Below, one piece after another: positions 9,882-21,900 of a stretch of 64,000 bases of DNA; positions within the stretch are counted from its first letter, which is position 1, and each line of letters opens with the position of its first letter. The notes under the pieces were generated by a model that ran no database searches, had not been told where the DNA came from, and saw only the letters and a list, made by a program, of their open reading frames with translations. The translations under genes were made by a program, and so were the position numbers. The stretch covers positions 142,279,415 through 142,343,414 of the forward strand of contig JAYESD010000001.1 of NCBI GenBank assembly GCA_036927565.1, written 5' to 3'. Origin of the DNA: Tuctoria greenei (lineage: Eukaryota > Streptophyta > Magnoliopsida > Poales > Poaceae).

Positions 9882-12737
9882 TGTGACACCCGGTTCCGAA
9901 AATGAACCAAGTGAACGCATATGTGTGCCCAGGATGTTGAACATACATACACAAGTGCATCACAAACGATATACAGCCAATTACACAGAACAAGATTAAT
10001 TAACATATTTTACTACACAATTCATTATCCTCGAATACAAGCTCTAATGAATATTAATGACAAGTTTTAACTAATGCAGCGGAAATAAACTAATTAAGCA
10101 ACTAAGCAGCTAAGCAAAAGGGATATAGCGCAGCTCCAACACTCCACAGGCAAAGCTGACGGTAGACACAACCTAGAACTTTGCATTATCATCATTATAC
10201 TCCCAATCCTGACCCGCAACTGTTGGTGGGGGAATTGCAAGAGTGATTACATGTCGTACTCAACAAGTGTGGAAAGTATGACATGTAGCTGATTCAAATG
10301 ATGACAATAATAAAGGCTAAGTTCTAAAAAGTACATTAAAACATTTGGAAAGCAATATATATTATACATATGTGAAACAAACCCATCATAAACCACGTAA
10401 TCATCATAATACCAGTCCATATTCCAATACCATCATCCATATTCCAGATTATTACCATCAATCATATCCAATACTAGAATTTAATCCATAACCATCCATA
10501 ATCATTACCAAACCATAACCATCCCAAAAACCATCCAATACCAAGTTCCCTCTAATCATGTAGGTCATCCAGGCACTCATAATCGGGAGAACGACTATCA
10601 TGATAGTCTTATGAGACTCTGTAGAGTTTGTACCACTTTACCCACGTGTTTGTGTTTCGTCACCCGTCGGTGACTAAAGGAACCTTTTTTACGCTTATTA
10701 CATTTCCTTTGGTGTATGGCCAAGAGATCACAAAATAGCCTTTACAAAGGCATTACTAGCCTATTTAGACCCCACTGAGGTTTCACCAGTGGCGATGTCT
10801 CCTACAGAGCACATCTTCAACCAAGGGCCCCCTCTTGAGCCATTCAGATCCCAGGGTAGTCCCACCAATCATCAACAAACCCAATCCGACTACCCCTTCC
10901 CCGAGCATCCGTATTGGTCCAAACATCACTAGCAAAGCCCTAATTAATCAGCTACGCCGCACCCATACTTGGCCTCGTGGTGGCACTGTAGTCCTGCTTA
11001 TTCTCGCATGAATCGGTCCTTATATCTAAAGCAACCAAACCACCATAACATCCAACCCATCCACATACCAGGCTTTCTTAGATCACCCATTACCATATCA
11101 TATTCACTAGTTCATATTAACCATAATCTCATTAATGCATAAGTAAATTGTATAGTTGTTCTCCCATCCCAAGTAATTAAGCAAAGCAAAAATGTAAAAA
11201 GCCCTTCCCGACTCTCTACCATATATTCCAGGTGACAACGGTGGTTAAACAAATCTAGTAAACTTCCGACCATAGGATTCCCATCAGATTGACACAAGCA
11301 TGCAGTTTTGCAGACAAAACATTTATTTTAAAACAGGATCAATATGCTTCAAGGACACTTGCCTTGCTCTTGGGATTGGTTCGGTTCAAAGCCTTCAAAC
11401 TCTTGGTGGTGGAGATCCTCCGCGGCACTCTCTAGCACAAATCCGTCTAATCCGCACAAAGATCGTACAAGACAAGAATTACAATCAAGGAGTGCACAAT
11501 TATTACTCAATATGACATGATATGCATGATTGATGCAAATGCAAGGTGGAACTTGTTAATAAGTTGCTTTTAATGATCACTAACTAGTTCTAATTGATTT
11601 TAACAAGTTTATACAGGTTTGGATTTGTTTCGATCTAATTTAGAATTAATTCAACACAATTTAACCAGAAAAATTAGACTAGTCCGCTAAGGACCGGACA
11701 AGTCCGCACTGCGGAAGATCAACAGATTAGGGTTTTCTAGATCGACATGAATTTGGAGATTTGGGGTTGAATTCACATAAGCAAAAGAGAATAGAAGGTA
11801 TACCAGGTGTTTAGAACTCCAATGAATCAAGGATCTTGGAGGCAACACTTGGATCTTGACGATTTATGGTTGATGAAGAACTTGATGGTGAATTGTTGAT
11901 GAAGAACGCGAAGTTGATGGAGATCTTGATCCTCTTTCATTTTCCTCTTCTTCTTCTTGCTCTAGATCTCCTTCTCTCTCCTTGGTGGTGGCTATCCACG
12001 AGCTAGGGTTTGGGTGAGGTGAAAAATAGAAAATAGATGTCAAGCCAAGGGGTGGGGTTGTTTATATAGAGGTGGAGGCTAGGGTTAGATGGATTTTGAG
12101 TTTGGGATGAGTAGAGGCCTGTCTAGAGTCCCACATGGGCTCTAAGAGAGTTAGGCACGACGTCCCTAGGACCACATAACGTGAAACCCAAGAAACAAGT
12201 CATGAAACAAAGGATCAACAAGGAGTCGCAATTTATCAGACAAGTCCAAAAAGGGCCAGACTAGTCTGAAGTTGTCCAGAGAGAAATCAGACAAGTCCAA
12301 TCTGGACATCGGACAAGTACGAACTTATCCAGAGGGGAAAAACAAACAAGTATGGCCAAAATCGGACAAGTCTGACTTTAGTCAGGGGGAAAAGTGGACA
12401 AGTCTGCTGGAATACTGGACTAGTCCGGACAAGTCCAGGGACTTAGCGAAATTTCCAAGGATTTGGAACACCGGACTAGTCCGCACAAGACCGGACAAGT
12501 CCGAAAGTGTCTAGAGGCAAAAACAGACTAGTTCGTAGAGAAACGGACAAGTCCGAGTGAGGTCATAGAGAAATCGGACTAGTTCGCACCAAAAACAGAC
12601 TAGTCTGCACTTCCCAGAATTCTTAAGTGCAGTTTTGTTTCTAATTCATTTTAAACTTGTTCCTTTTTATGTTGGTTAATGTTAAACATATTTAATGATG
12701 GATGCAGGGCATGATGCATGAAAATGAGGGTGTTACA
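9882..12737 (-). repeat. Tekay-C 3' LTR
   Basis: In sense (minus) this 2856-bp LTR runs from TGTAACACCC (12737) to GTGTCACA (9882). A TATATAAA box sits at 12068-12061 and is preserved in the other copy. Upstream of it lies the motif array at 12239-12615. A further pair of motif copies lies at about 11683-11708 downstream of the TATA box. The LTR also holds an imperfect CCATAATACC-type AT-rich stretch at 10380-10550 but no gene. Confidence 0.93.
12239..12615 (-). promoter_or_regulatory. U3 array of GGAC-WAG-TCC motifs (left LTR of Tekay-C)
   Basis: About 14 copies of GGACAAGTCC or GGACTAGTCC and close variants occur in 377 bases, at irregular spacing of 10-50 bases. They lie roughly 170-550 bases upstream (sense) of the TATA box at 12068. 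The best copies form the palindrome CGGACTAGTCCG. The array is where enhancer repeats sit in other plant LTRs, for example the BII boxes of tobacco Tnt1. A regulatory role here is inferred. Confidence 0.6.
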
Positions 12738-14053
12738 AACCTACCCCCCTTAAAATGAATCTCGCCCTTGAGATTCGACACGGATGAGAAAAGATAGAGA
12801 AATTCCTTCTTGAGATCATCTTCCAATTCCCATGTTGCTTCCGATTCTGTATGATGCTTCCATTGAACTTCACACCATCTAATAGTCTTGTTCCTTGTGA
12901 CTCTTTCCTTGATTTCCAAGATTTTGACCGGTTGCTCGGCATAACTCAAATCTTCCTCTAGTTCCAATTCACCCATTGGCACTTGTTCTTCTGGTACTCT
13001 TAAACACTTCTTGAGCTGGGAAACATTAGAGACATCATGTACGTCTGAAAGATGAGTTGGCATCTCCAACTTATATGCTACCTCTCCTCTTTTGTCCAAA
13101 ATCTTGAGTGGCCCAATGTATCCAGATGCTAGCTTACCTCTTATGTTAAACCACTTATGACATCTCATTGGTGACACCTTGAGGTATACGAAGTCTCCCA
13201 CTTCAAAGGCTAGTTTCCTTATCATATTATCCGCATAGCCTTTTTGCCTTGATTGTCCAGCTCTCAAGTTTTCATGAATTACCTGAACTTGTTTTTCAGC
13301 TTCTAGCAACACATCCAGAGCAAATACTTTGGTTTCTCCTGTCTCATTCCAAAACAAGGGCGTCTGACACTTCCATCCATATAGTACTTCATAAGGCGAC
13401 ATTTTAAAGCTTGCTTGATAACTATTGTTGTATGAAAATTCTGCATATGGCAAGCTTTTGTCCCAACTTTTTCCATGCTTCAAAGCACAAGCTCTTAACA
13501 TATCCTCTAGAATCTGATTGGTCCTCTCGGTTTGTCCATCCATTTGAGGGTGATATGCTGAACTAAAATTCAACTTCATTCCCAAAGCTTCATGCAATTT
13601 CTGCCAAAACCTGGAGGTAAATTGAGAACCTCTATCCGATACTATCTTCTTTGGTACTCCATGTCGACACAAAATGTGATCCATATACAATTCTGCTAGC
13701 TTTGCGGTGGTATAGGTGGTCTTGACAGGAACAAAATGAGCTGACTTGGTTAAACGATCCATGATTACCCATATATAGTCATACCCGGACTGGGTAGGTG
13801 GCAATCCAACTTCCCACTTCCATTCTGGGATCTTCAATGGCTGTAATAGTCTAGCGGGTCTTTGGTGTTCCGCCTTCACCCGTTGGCACACATCACACAA
13901 TGCTACATATTCAGCTATGTCCATTTTCATGCTAGCCCACCAATAACAAGTCTTCAAGTATTTGTACATCTTGGTACAACCAGGGTGAATTGAGTATGGC
14001 GAGTCATGTGCCTCCTTTAATATTGTCTCTTGAATATGCTTCACATTAGGCAC
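12692..14053 (-). pseudogene. Tekay-C integrase and chromodomain
   Basis: This open segment of 453 codons is the C-terminal part of pol. It carries the zinc-binding H..H..C..C region (CDVCQRVKAEH near residue 55), the integrase core with SDRGSQFTSRFW (second Asp) and DGQTERTNQ (Glu), the GPLKILDKRGEVAYKL block, and a chromodomain (PVKILEIKERV, then WCEVQWKHH and ATWELEDDL). The first catalytic Asp is missing: PEWKWE runs straight into VGLPPTQSGYD where related proteins have about seven or eight residues including the Asp of an MDF motif. The deletion junction is at 13810/13811 and keeps the frame. The C-terminus runs across the purine tract and ends 46 bases inside the 3' LTR. Strand transfer would fail without this Asp. 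Confidence 0.9.
12738..12752 (-). other. Tekay-C polypurine tract
   Basis: The minus strand reads AAGGGGGGTAGGTT immediately before the LTR start TGTAACACC. This is the plus-strand primer, and it fixes the orientation and left LTR boundary. Confidence 0.8.
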
Positions 14054-14074
14054 GACAATTCTCTTTCCTTGCCA

Positions 14075-14563
14075 TCAGGTACCATGTTCATCTTCATCAA
14101 ACCTGAATTCTCTCCCCTCTTGGGTCCTTTCCTTGATCTCTTGAATTTCCTCATCCTTTGCTTGACCCTCTCGAATTTCTTGCTCCAAGGTCGGATTTAA
14201 CTCCATCATCCCCATCTCATTTACAAATCCGAGATTCAACCGTTCAAACTCCTTGTATAACTTGGATGGCAACTCTCGAACTGTGAGTTGGTGACTTACT
14301 CTTTTCCTACTCAATGCATCGGCCACAACATTAGCCTTCCCTGGACGATAATTGATTCCCAAATCATAATCCTTGATAAGCTCCAACCATCTTCGTTGCC
14401 TCAAATTCATATCCGTTTGCATAAAAATATATTTCAAACTCTTATGATCCGTATAAATTTCACACCTATGTCCAAGGATATAATGTCTCCAAATCTTCAA
14501 TGCGTGTACCACGGCTACAAGTTCCAAATCAAGCGTTTGATAATTCTGCTCATGTTTCTTCAA
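14075..14563 (-). pseudogene. Tekay-C RNase H
   Basis: This is the RNase H domain of pol. Blocks are LDLELVAVVHALKIWRHYI, TDHKSLKYIF and GKANVVADALSRK, in the order and spacing typical of gypsy elements, with the catalytic acidic residues present. It is separated from the RT by a frame break at about 14565-14712 and from the integrase by a stop near 14060-14075. The intact parent was one polyprotein. Confidence 0.88.
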
Positions 14564-14711
14564 TAGTCTCGATGCATATGCAACAACTTGACCTTATTGC
14601 ATGAGCACGCATCCAAGTCCTTGTCTTGATGCATTGCAATAAATATCAAAACGCTTGCTCACATCCGGCAAAACCAAGCTTGGGGTTGTTGTTAACCTTT
14701 TATTCAACTCC

Positions 14712-15834
14712 TCAAAACTCTCTTGACAAGCTTGAGACCATTGAAATGCTTTCCCCTTCATTAGCAATCTCCGTCATTGGCTTGGCTATTTTGGAAAAGT
14801 CCTTGATGGACCGGCGGTAGTATCCAGCCATTCCAAGAAAACTCCGGATCTCCTTTACGTTTTGCGGGGGTTCCCACTTCAACACGTCCCTCACTTTTCC
14901 TGGGTCAACCGATACTCCTCCTCCTGAGATGATATGACCCAAAAACGACTCCTCTCTTAACCAAAACTGACACTTGTTGAACTTGGCATACAATTGATGC
15001 TCCCTTAATTTATGCAACGTAAGCCTCAAGTGTTCCTCATGTTCCTTCTCGTCCTTCGAGTAGATCATAATGTCATCAATGAACACCACGACAAACTTAT
15101 CCAAGTTCTCCATGAAGACCTGATTCATGAGGTACATAAAATAGGCATGTGCATTTGTCAATCCAAAGGACATCATGGTGTACTCATAAGATCCATATCG
15201 TGTCCGAAAAGCTGTCTTGGGTATGTCCGATGCTCTAATCTTCATTTCAAAGTATCCCGACCTCAAATCAATCTTGGAGAAAACACAGGCACCCTTCATC
15301 TAATCAAACAAAGTCTTCTATGTGTGGCAAGGTGTACTTGTTCTTGATGGTCACCTCATTGAGAACTCGGTAATCCACACACATCCTTTGTGATCCATCC
15401 TTCTTATCCACAAATAGAACGGGCGCTCCACAAGGTGATGAACTTGGGCGAATGAAACCCTTCTCTAGTTGCTCTTGAATTTGCTTCTTGAGCCCCGCTA
15501 ATTCCTTAGGAGGCATCCTATATGGCCTCTTAGCTATAGGTGCAATTCCAGGTATTAAATCAATAACAAACTCAATGTCTCGGTCGGGCGGCATACCTGG
15601 AAATTCATCTGGGAGCATATCCAAAAATTCACACACCACCAGAATCTCCTCAATTGCAGCACCATCCATGTAATTCAGCTCCAATTGGTTCAGTGCATGC
15701 TGAGTTGCTTCAAATTCTACGGTGATCCCTTCCTCATTGGTCAACTTCACCATCTTCGTGGCACATTCAATGACTCCGTTGTGCTTCCTCAACCAGTCCA
15801 TACCAAGTATAATGTCCAATCCTTGGGAATCCAA
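14712..15834 (-). pseudogene. Tekay-C reverse transcriptase
   Basis: The RT is spread over two open pieces, 15304-15834 and 14712-15299, split by a TAG stop at about 15299-15301. The first has the fingers motif (FIRPSSSPCGAPVLFVDKKDG, then MCVDYRVLNEVT). The second has FSKIDLRSGYF and the catalytic box FIDDIMIYS at about 15070-15100, intact, followed by FLGHIISGGG and FLGMAGYYRR. The end of the second piece shifts frame before the expected RNase H linker. It copies genomic RNA into DNA in virus-like particles in functional relatives; here the breaks exclude a full-length product. Confidence 0.9.
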
Positions 15835-15857
15835 GACAATGAGGTTGGCGGAGAAGT

Positions 15858-16100
15858 CTACCCCCTTATTCTAAGGCTTACTTTTGGACATACTATATTT
15901 GTCCTCATCTCTCCTCCAGGAGACTTAACCAATAGAGTAAACTTCATATGAGAGATAGGCAAACTATACTTGGCAACATACTTCGATGCAATGAATGAAT
16001 GCGATGCTCCAGAATCAAATAACATAGTCGCGGGGTTGGAGTTGGCGAGAAACATACCAATGACCACGTCCCGCCCGTTGAGCATCCTCCGTAGAGACAT
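15858..16100 (-). pseudogene. Tekay-C aspartic protease
   Basis: This is the retropepsin-like protease of pol. The active site reads MLFDSGASHSFI near 16010-16045, with the catalytic DSG intact. It is followed by MKFTLLVKSPGGE and ends at a stop where the downstream frame (toward 15834) should continue. The protease would release gag and pol parts by cleavage. The upstream gag-pol junction overlaps another frame at 16015-16200. Confidence 0.85.
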
Positions 16101-16210
16101 GGTTCACGTTGCCACGAGCAAAATTCTGTTTTCCCCGGTTTCCTTGCGGCTGTCCTGCATTGGGTCTTGGGTTTTGCCTCGGCGCATTGCTTCCTTGACC
16201 AAGGCCTGAC

Positions 16211-17272
16211 TTAGGATTGATGTGCAAAGTGTCTAGCTTCCCCACAAGTATAGCACTTCTTCGCAGCACCAGAATTTGGACGGACTTGATTCTGAACATT
16301 TGCACCAAGAAAATTAGTAGAGGTGCAATAAGGAATTGAAGGCCTAGGTGCTTGCATGACAGGGTGCTGTTGCACAAACTGAGTTGGGCGCGGTGCATAT
16401 CCAGGGCGATCAGCAGGCGCAAAAGAACTGAAATAAGGCGCATTAGGTGGTGCAAAGCAGGGGCGCACATTACCTCCTTGTTGCTGTCCTTGATATGGCT
16501 CCTTCCTCTTGTTGTCTTGTTCCATCTCTCGAACCTTGTTCTCTACAACAATTGTTTTGTCCACAACCTTCTGGAAGTTAGCATAGTCACAATTCAGCAA
16601 CTGCACTCTGATCTCATTGTTCAAGCCTCTCATGATTAAATATTGCTTCCGGCTGTCCCAGCTCACATCCTCAGGTGCATACCTTGAGAGTTGAGTGAAT
16701 TTATTGAGAAATTAACCCATGCTCGATCTTCCTTGCCTCAAGTTCTAAAAATCTTGCCTCTTCAAGATCATAACACCTTCCGGCACATAATAAGAACGGA
16801 AGCTCTCCTTGAAGTCAGCCCAAGTAATCCTCTCCTGATTCTCATGAGCATTGCACAAAGAATCCCACCAATCGGCAGCTGCTCCAACAAGTTGATGAGA
16901 TGCAAAGAGCACCTTCTCCCGATCGCTGCATTGAACAATAGCTAGCTTCTTCTCTACGGACTTGAGCCAATCATCAGCATCCATAGGTCCAGCGGCTTGA
17001 GCAAAGGTTGGCGGCCTTGTCCTCATGAATTCTCCCAACCGGTTATGCGGTGGTGGGGGTGGCGGTGCAGGCATGTGGGGCTGATTGTTGATGTTGCCAG
17101 CCTGCAGCTGTCCCATAGTTTGTATCATCGTCTGCATGAGCTGGTTTTGCATAGCCAAAAGCTTCTCAATATTGATAGCTCCATGAGCAGGTCCTTGTCC
17201 ATTGTTGTTCTGAGGTGCTCCATTGACCTCCTCCTCATCATTGCCATCCCTCTAGTTGCGATTCCTCACCAT
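16211..17272 (-). pseudogene. Tekay-C gag
   Basis: This is the gag (capsid and nucleocapsid) of Tekay-C. An ATG at 17272-17270 opens the frame, but a TAG stop follows six codons later (17254-17252). The capsid part at 16745-17158 shows RPPTFAQAAGPMDADDWL and AADWWDSLC (retrotransposon gag domain). A frame break near 16670-16745 separates it from 16211-16666, which ends in the zinc knuckle CYTCGEARHFAHQS. The fourth zinc ligand is Ser instead of Cys, and a TAA follows at once. The Gln/Pro-rich stretch before the knuckle is normal for the family. Confidence 0.88.
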
Positions 17273-17523
17273 CTGAAGGAAAGCAAAAGATAAGAATTTA
17301 GAAGACGTCCCCAACTATATGCATCAAGGGATATGAAACTAAACGACTAGCTATACTAGACTAGGTGGACATGGCAATGCTAAAGCATCCCAAATCCTCT
17401 ATTAAGCACGCAAGCAAACAATATATAGCAAACAACACACCAAACAAAAGCAAATCGATTCCTGAGTGCTCCTATGTGCTCTAAAGTGTCCATTCTATCT
17501 AGGTTGCATCCTACGGTCAACTT

Positions 17524-17540
17524 GAGGCTCTGATACCAAT
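17524..17540 (-). other. Tekay-C primer binding site
   Basis: The minus strand reads TTGGTATCAGAGCCTCA directly after the 5' LTR, complementary to the 3' end of initiator tRNA-Met (TGGTATCAGA core). It fixes the minus orientation of the element. Confidence 0.9.
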
Positions 17541-17541
17541 T

Positions 17542-20398
17542 TTTGACACTCGGTTCTAAAAATGAACCAAGTGAATGCATATGTGTGCCCAAAATGTTCA
17601 ACACACATACACAAGTGCATCACAAACGATATACAGACAATTACCATAGAACAAGATTAATTAACAGATTTTATTACACAATTCATTATCCTCGAATACA
17701 AGCTCTAATGAATATTAATGATAAGTTTTAACTAATGCAGCGGGAATAAACTAATTAAGCAACTAAGCATCTAAGCAAAAGGGGTATAGCATAGCTCCAA
17801 CACTCCACAGGCAAAGCTGACGGCAGACATGGCCTAGAACTCCGCATTATCATCATTATACTCCCAATCCTGACCTGCAACTGTTGGTGGGGGAATTGCA
17901 AGAGTGAGTACATGTCGTACTTAGCAAGTGTGGAAAGTATGACATGTATCTGATTCAAATGACGACAATAATAAAGGCTAAGTGCTGAAAAGTACATTAA
18001 AACATTTGGAAAGCAATATATATTATATGTATGTGAAATAAACCCATCATAAACCATGTAATCATCATAATACCAGTCCATATTCCAATATCATCATCCA
18101 TATTCTAGATTATTACCATCAATCATATCCAATACCATAATTTAATCCATAACCATCCATAATCATTACCAAACCATAACCATCCCCAAAACCATCCCAA
18201 TACCAAGTTCCCTCTAATCATGTAGGTCATTCAGGCGCTCATAACCGGGAGCACGGATATCATGATCGTTTTATTAGACTCTGCAGAGTTTGTACCACTT
18301 TACTCACGTGTTTGTGATTTCGTCACCCATCGGCGACTAAAGGAACCTCCCTTACGCCAATTACACTTCCTTTGGTGTATGGCCAAGAGATCACAAAATA
18401 GCCTTTACAAAGGGATTACTAGCCTATTTAGACCCCACTGAGGTTTTACCAGAGGTGATGTCTCCTACAGAGCACATCTTCAACCAAGGGCCCCCTCTTG
18501 AGCCATACGGATCCCAGGGTAGCCCCACCAATCATCAACAAATCCAATCCGACTACCCCTTCCCCAAGCATCCGTATTGGTCCAAACAACACTAGCAAAG
18601 CCCTAATTAATCAGCTACGCCGCACCCATACTTGGCCTCGTGGTGGCACTGTAGTCTTGGCTTATTCTCACATGAACCGGTCCTTAGATCTAAAGCAAGC
18701 AAACCACCATAACATCCGACCCATCCACATACCAGGCTTGCTAAGATCACCCATTACCATATCATATTAACTAGTTCATATTAACCATAATCTCATTAAT
18801 GCATAAGTAAATGGTATAGTTGTTCTCCCATCCCAAGTAAGTAAGCGAAGCAGAAAGGTAAAAAGCCCTTCCCGACTCTCTACCATATATTCCAGGTGAC
18901 AAGGGTGGTTAAACAAATCTAGTAAACTTCCTACCGTAGGATTCTCATCAAATTGACACAAGCATGCAGTTTTGCAAACAAAACATTTATTTTAAAACAG
19001 GATCAATATGCTTCAAGCACACTTGCCTTGCTCTTGGGATTGGTTCGGGTCAAAGCCTTCAAAATCTTGGCGCTAGAGATCCTCCGCGGCACTCTCTAGC
19101 GCAAATCCGTCTAATCCGCACAAAGATCATACATGACAAGAATTACAATAAAAGAGTGCACAATTATTACTCAATATGACATGATATGCATGATTGATGC
19201 AAATGCAAGGTGGAACCTATTAATAAGTTGCTTTTAATGATCACAAACTAGTTCTAATAGATTTTAACAAGTTTATACAGGTTTGGATTTGATTCAATCT
19301 AATTTAGACTTAATTCAACACAATTTAACCAGGAAAATTGACTAGTGCACTAGGAACCGGACAAGTCCGCACTACGCAAGATCAATAGATTAGGGTTTTC
19401 TAGATCGACGTGAATTTAGAGATTTGGGTTTGAATTCACATAAGGAAAAGAAAATAGAAGGTATACCAGGTGTTTAGAACTCCAATGAATCAAGGATCTT
19501 GGAGGCAACACTTGGATCTTGACGATTTAGGGTTGATGAAGAACTTGATGGTGAATTGTTGATGAAGAACGCGAAGTTGATGGAGATCTTGATCCTCTTT
19601 CGTTTCTTCCTCTTCTTCTCGTTCTAGATCTCCTTCTCCCTCCTTGGTGGCGGCTATCCACGAGCTAGGGTTTGGTTGAGGTGAAAAAGTGGCAAATAGA
19701 TGTCAAGCCAAGGGGTGGGGTTGTTTATATAGAGGTGGAGGCTAGTGTTAGATGGATTTCGAGTTTGGGATGAGTAGAGGCCTGTTTAGAGTCCCACATG
19801 GGCTCTAAGAGAGTTAGGCATGACGTCCCTAGGCCTACTTAACTTGAAACCCAAGAAACAAGTCATGAAACAAAGGATCAACTCGGAGTCGTGATTTATC
19901 GGACAAGTTTGAAAAGGGTCGGACTAGTCTGAAGTTGTCCAGAGAGAAATCAGACAAGTCCAGACTGGACATCGGACAAGTCCAAACTTATCCACAGAGG
20001 AAAAACAGACAAGTCTGGCCAAAATCGGACAAGTCCGACCTTAGTCAGAGGGAAAAACGGACAAGTCCGCTGGAATACCGGATTAGTCCGGACAAGTCCA
20101 GGGACTTAGCGAAATTTCCATGATCTGGAACACCAGACTAGTCCGCACAAGACCAGACAAGTCCAAAAGTGTCCAAAGAAAAAAACAGACTAGTTCGCAG
20201 AGAAACGGACAAGTCCGAGCGAGGTCAGAGAGAAATCGGACTAGTCCGCACCAAAAACGGACTAGTCGACACTTCCTAGAATTTTTAAGTGTAGTTTTGT
20301 TTCTAATTCATTTTAAACTTGTTCCTTTTATGTTGGTTAACGTTAAACATATTTAATGATGGATGCGGGGCATGATGCATTAAAATGAGGGTGTTACA
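17542..20398 (-). repeat. Tekay-C 5' LTR
   Basis: This 2857-bp copy matches 9882-12737 with scattered substitutions. The TATATAAA box is at 19731-19724. The motif array at 19900-20270 holds about 15 copies of GGACAAGTCC, GGACTAGTCC and near variants. The primer-site end reads TGTCAAA instead of the TGTCACA of the other copy, so the terminal CA has been altered here. Confidence 0.93.
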
Positions 20399-20466
20399 CC
20401 TACCCGACTCTGTGTATAGACTCTATAATTTACATTGCATGTAATTACATACTCATCTCTGTGATA

Positions 20467-21816
20467 CTAAGCATAAAACTTACAGAGGTGCTCGATGTTC
20501 CAAAGATTAGGAAGCGGGGTCCCATCCTCAGTTGCCAAGCGAACGCATCCGAGACGGGATACTTTGATCACTCGGAAGGGACCTTCCCAGCTGGGGGAAG
20601 GTTTGTTCATCCCTTCTCGAGTCAGTATTTTCCGCAGCACCAGATCGCCTTCCTCGAGCTGTCGGTTGCACACATGCCTTTGATGATAGCGCCGGAGCAC
20701 CTAGCGATAACATGCATTCCGAACGGTTGCTTGGCACCTTCCCTCATCGACGAGGTCAAGGTCTTCACGCTGGAGCTTGTCCTGCGTGGCTTCATCGAAG
20801 GTCTGAACCCGCAGTGACCCCATGGTGATCTCCGGTGGAAGGACTGCTTTAGATCCATACACCAGGAAGAATGGTGTCTCTCCAGTAGACCGGTTATGTG
20901 CAGTCCTGCATGCCCACGGTGCAGACGAAATCTCCTCTATCAAGTTGGATCCGTGTTTCTTCAAGCGCTCATAAGTGCCGGGTGAGCTACTGATGCATAG
21001 CTGACTTGAATGTCGAGGTCTTCGCAGTACTCTTGAAATACTGCACTTGTAAATTGGGTTCCATTGTCAGTGATGACTCTGTTCAGAACTCCAAACCTGC
21101 AGACTATGGACTTCAAGAACTTGATTTCTGATTACTTATTGATAAACTGGAGTAGCTTCCGGCCATTTGGTGAACTTGTCGATGGCGACATACAGGAACC
21201 TGTAGCCTCCGACGGCTTTTGGGAATGGTCCCAAGATGTCCATGCCCCACACAACGAATGGCCATGTAGGAGGTATCATTTACAGTGACTGAGCAGGTGT
21301 GTGGATTTGTTTTGCGTGGAACTGGCATGTTTCACACCTTTTCACCAATTTGACTGCACTCTGGAGTGCTGTAGGCCAGTAGAAGCCATGCTGAAAGGCT
21401 TTGCTGACCAGCGTGCGGGAAGATGCGTGGTTCCCACACTCACCTCCATGGATTTCCGCAAGGATCTCGCGACCTTCTTCCCTTGAAATGCACCGCATTA
21501 GGACGCCTTTGGCATCGAGCCGGTATAGATCCCATACTACCAGCGTGTATCTTTTAGCCAATCTGACGATCCGGTCAGCGGATACACTGTCTTTAGGAAG
21601 GTGGTTGTCTTTCAAGTAGCTTCTGATTGTCGAGATCCATGCATTTGATCTAACTTGAGCTTCTGAGTCTTGCGTGCCAGGTTCCTCTGAGCATCCTACA
21701 GCACCTACGACCCTTGGTGGACGCCATGGTAACAGAGCCACCGGGACCGCCAGCTTCGAGGTGCTAGTCTTGCCCCCTTCGCTCAGTTCGGCGAGCTGGG
21801 CGGTTGGTTTTGACAA
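20467..21816 (-). pseudogene. Tat-B integrase
   Basis: This is the integrase of Tat-B in three broken pieces. 21280-21816 holds the N-terminal zinc domain (GGECGNHASSRTL then CETCQFHAKQIH). 20980-21280 holds the core with VVWGMDILGPFPKA (first Asp) and VITDNGTQFTSAVF (second Asp) with stops between. 20701-20964 and 20467-20700 hold the end of the core (WACRTAHNRSTGETPFFLVYG) and the C-terminal domain (SWEGPFRVIKVSR, WNIEHLCKFYA). At about 20979-20981 AHP joins GTYERL directly; relatives have roughly 20 residues here with the catalytic Glu. The deletion also shifts the frame. The protein end at 20467 lies just 69 bases from the Tekay-C insertion. Confidence 0.88.
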
Positions 21817-21900
21817 TCTCCAGACAAAGACTCTGTTGGGAGATGAAGCTCCGGTTGAAGCCTTCGTCGAGAGTTCGTCAGCTTCTGTGTTGTTGAGATG

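Larger units (their letters stand above)
9882..20398 (-). mobile_element. Tekay-C: Ty3/gypsy chromovirus (Tekay/Del type) nested in Tat-B
   Basis: This is a 10.5-kb element in minus orientation with LTRs of 2856 bp (9882-12737) and 2857 bp (17542-20398). An initiator-Met primer site adjoins the right LTR (17524-17540) and a purine tract adjoins the left one. Internal order in the sense direction is gag, DSGAS protease, RT, RNase H, integrase, chromodomain. That order and the chromodomain place it in the chromoviruses, closest to Tekay/Del by the gag and C-terminal style. No matching 5-mer flanks the LTRs (GATAT left, CCTAC right), so one flank may have been altered after insertion. Confidence 0.93.
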
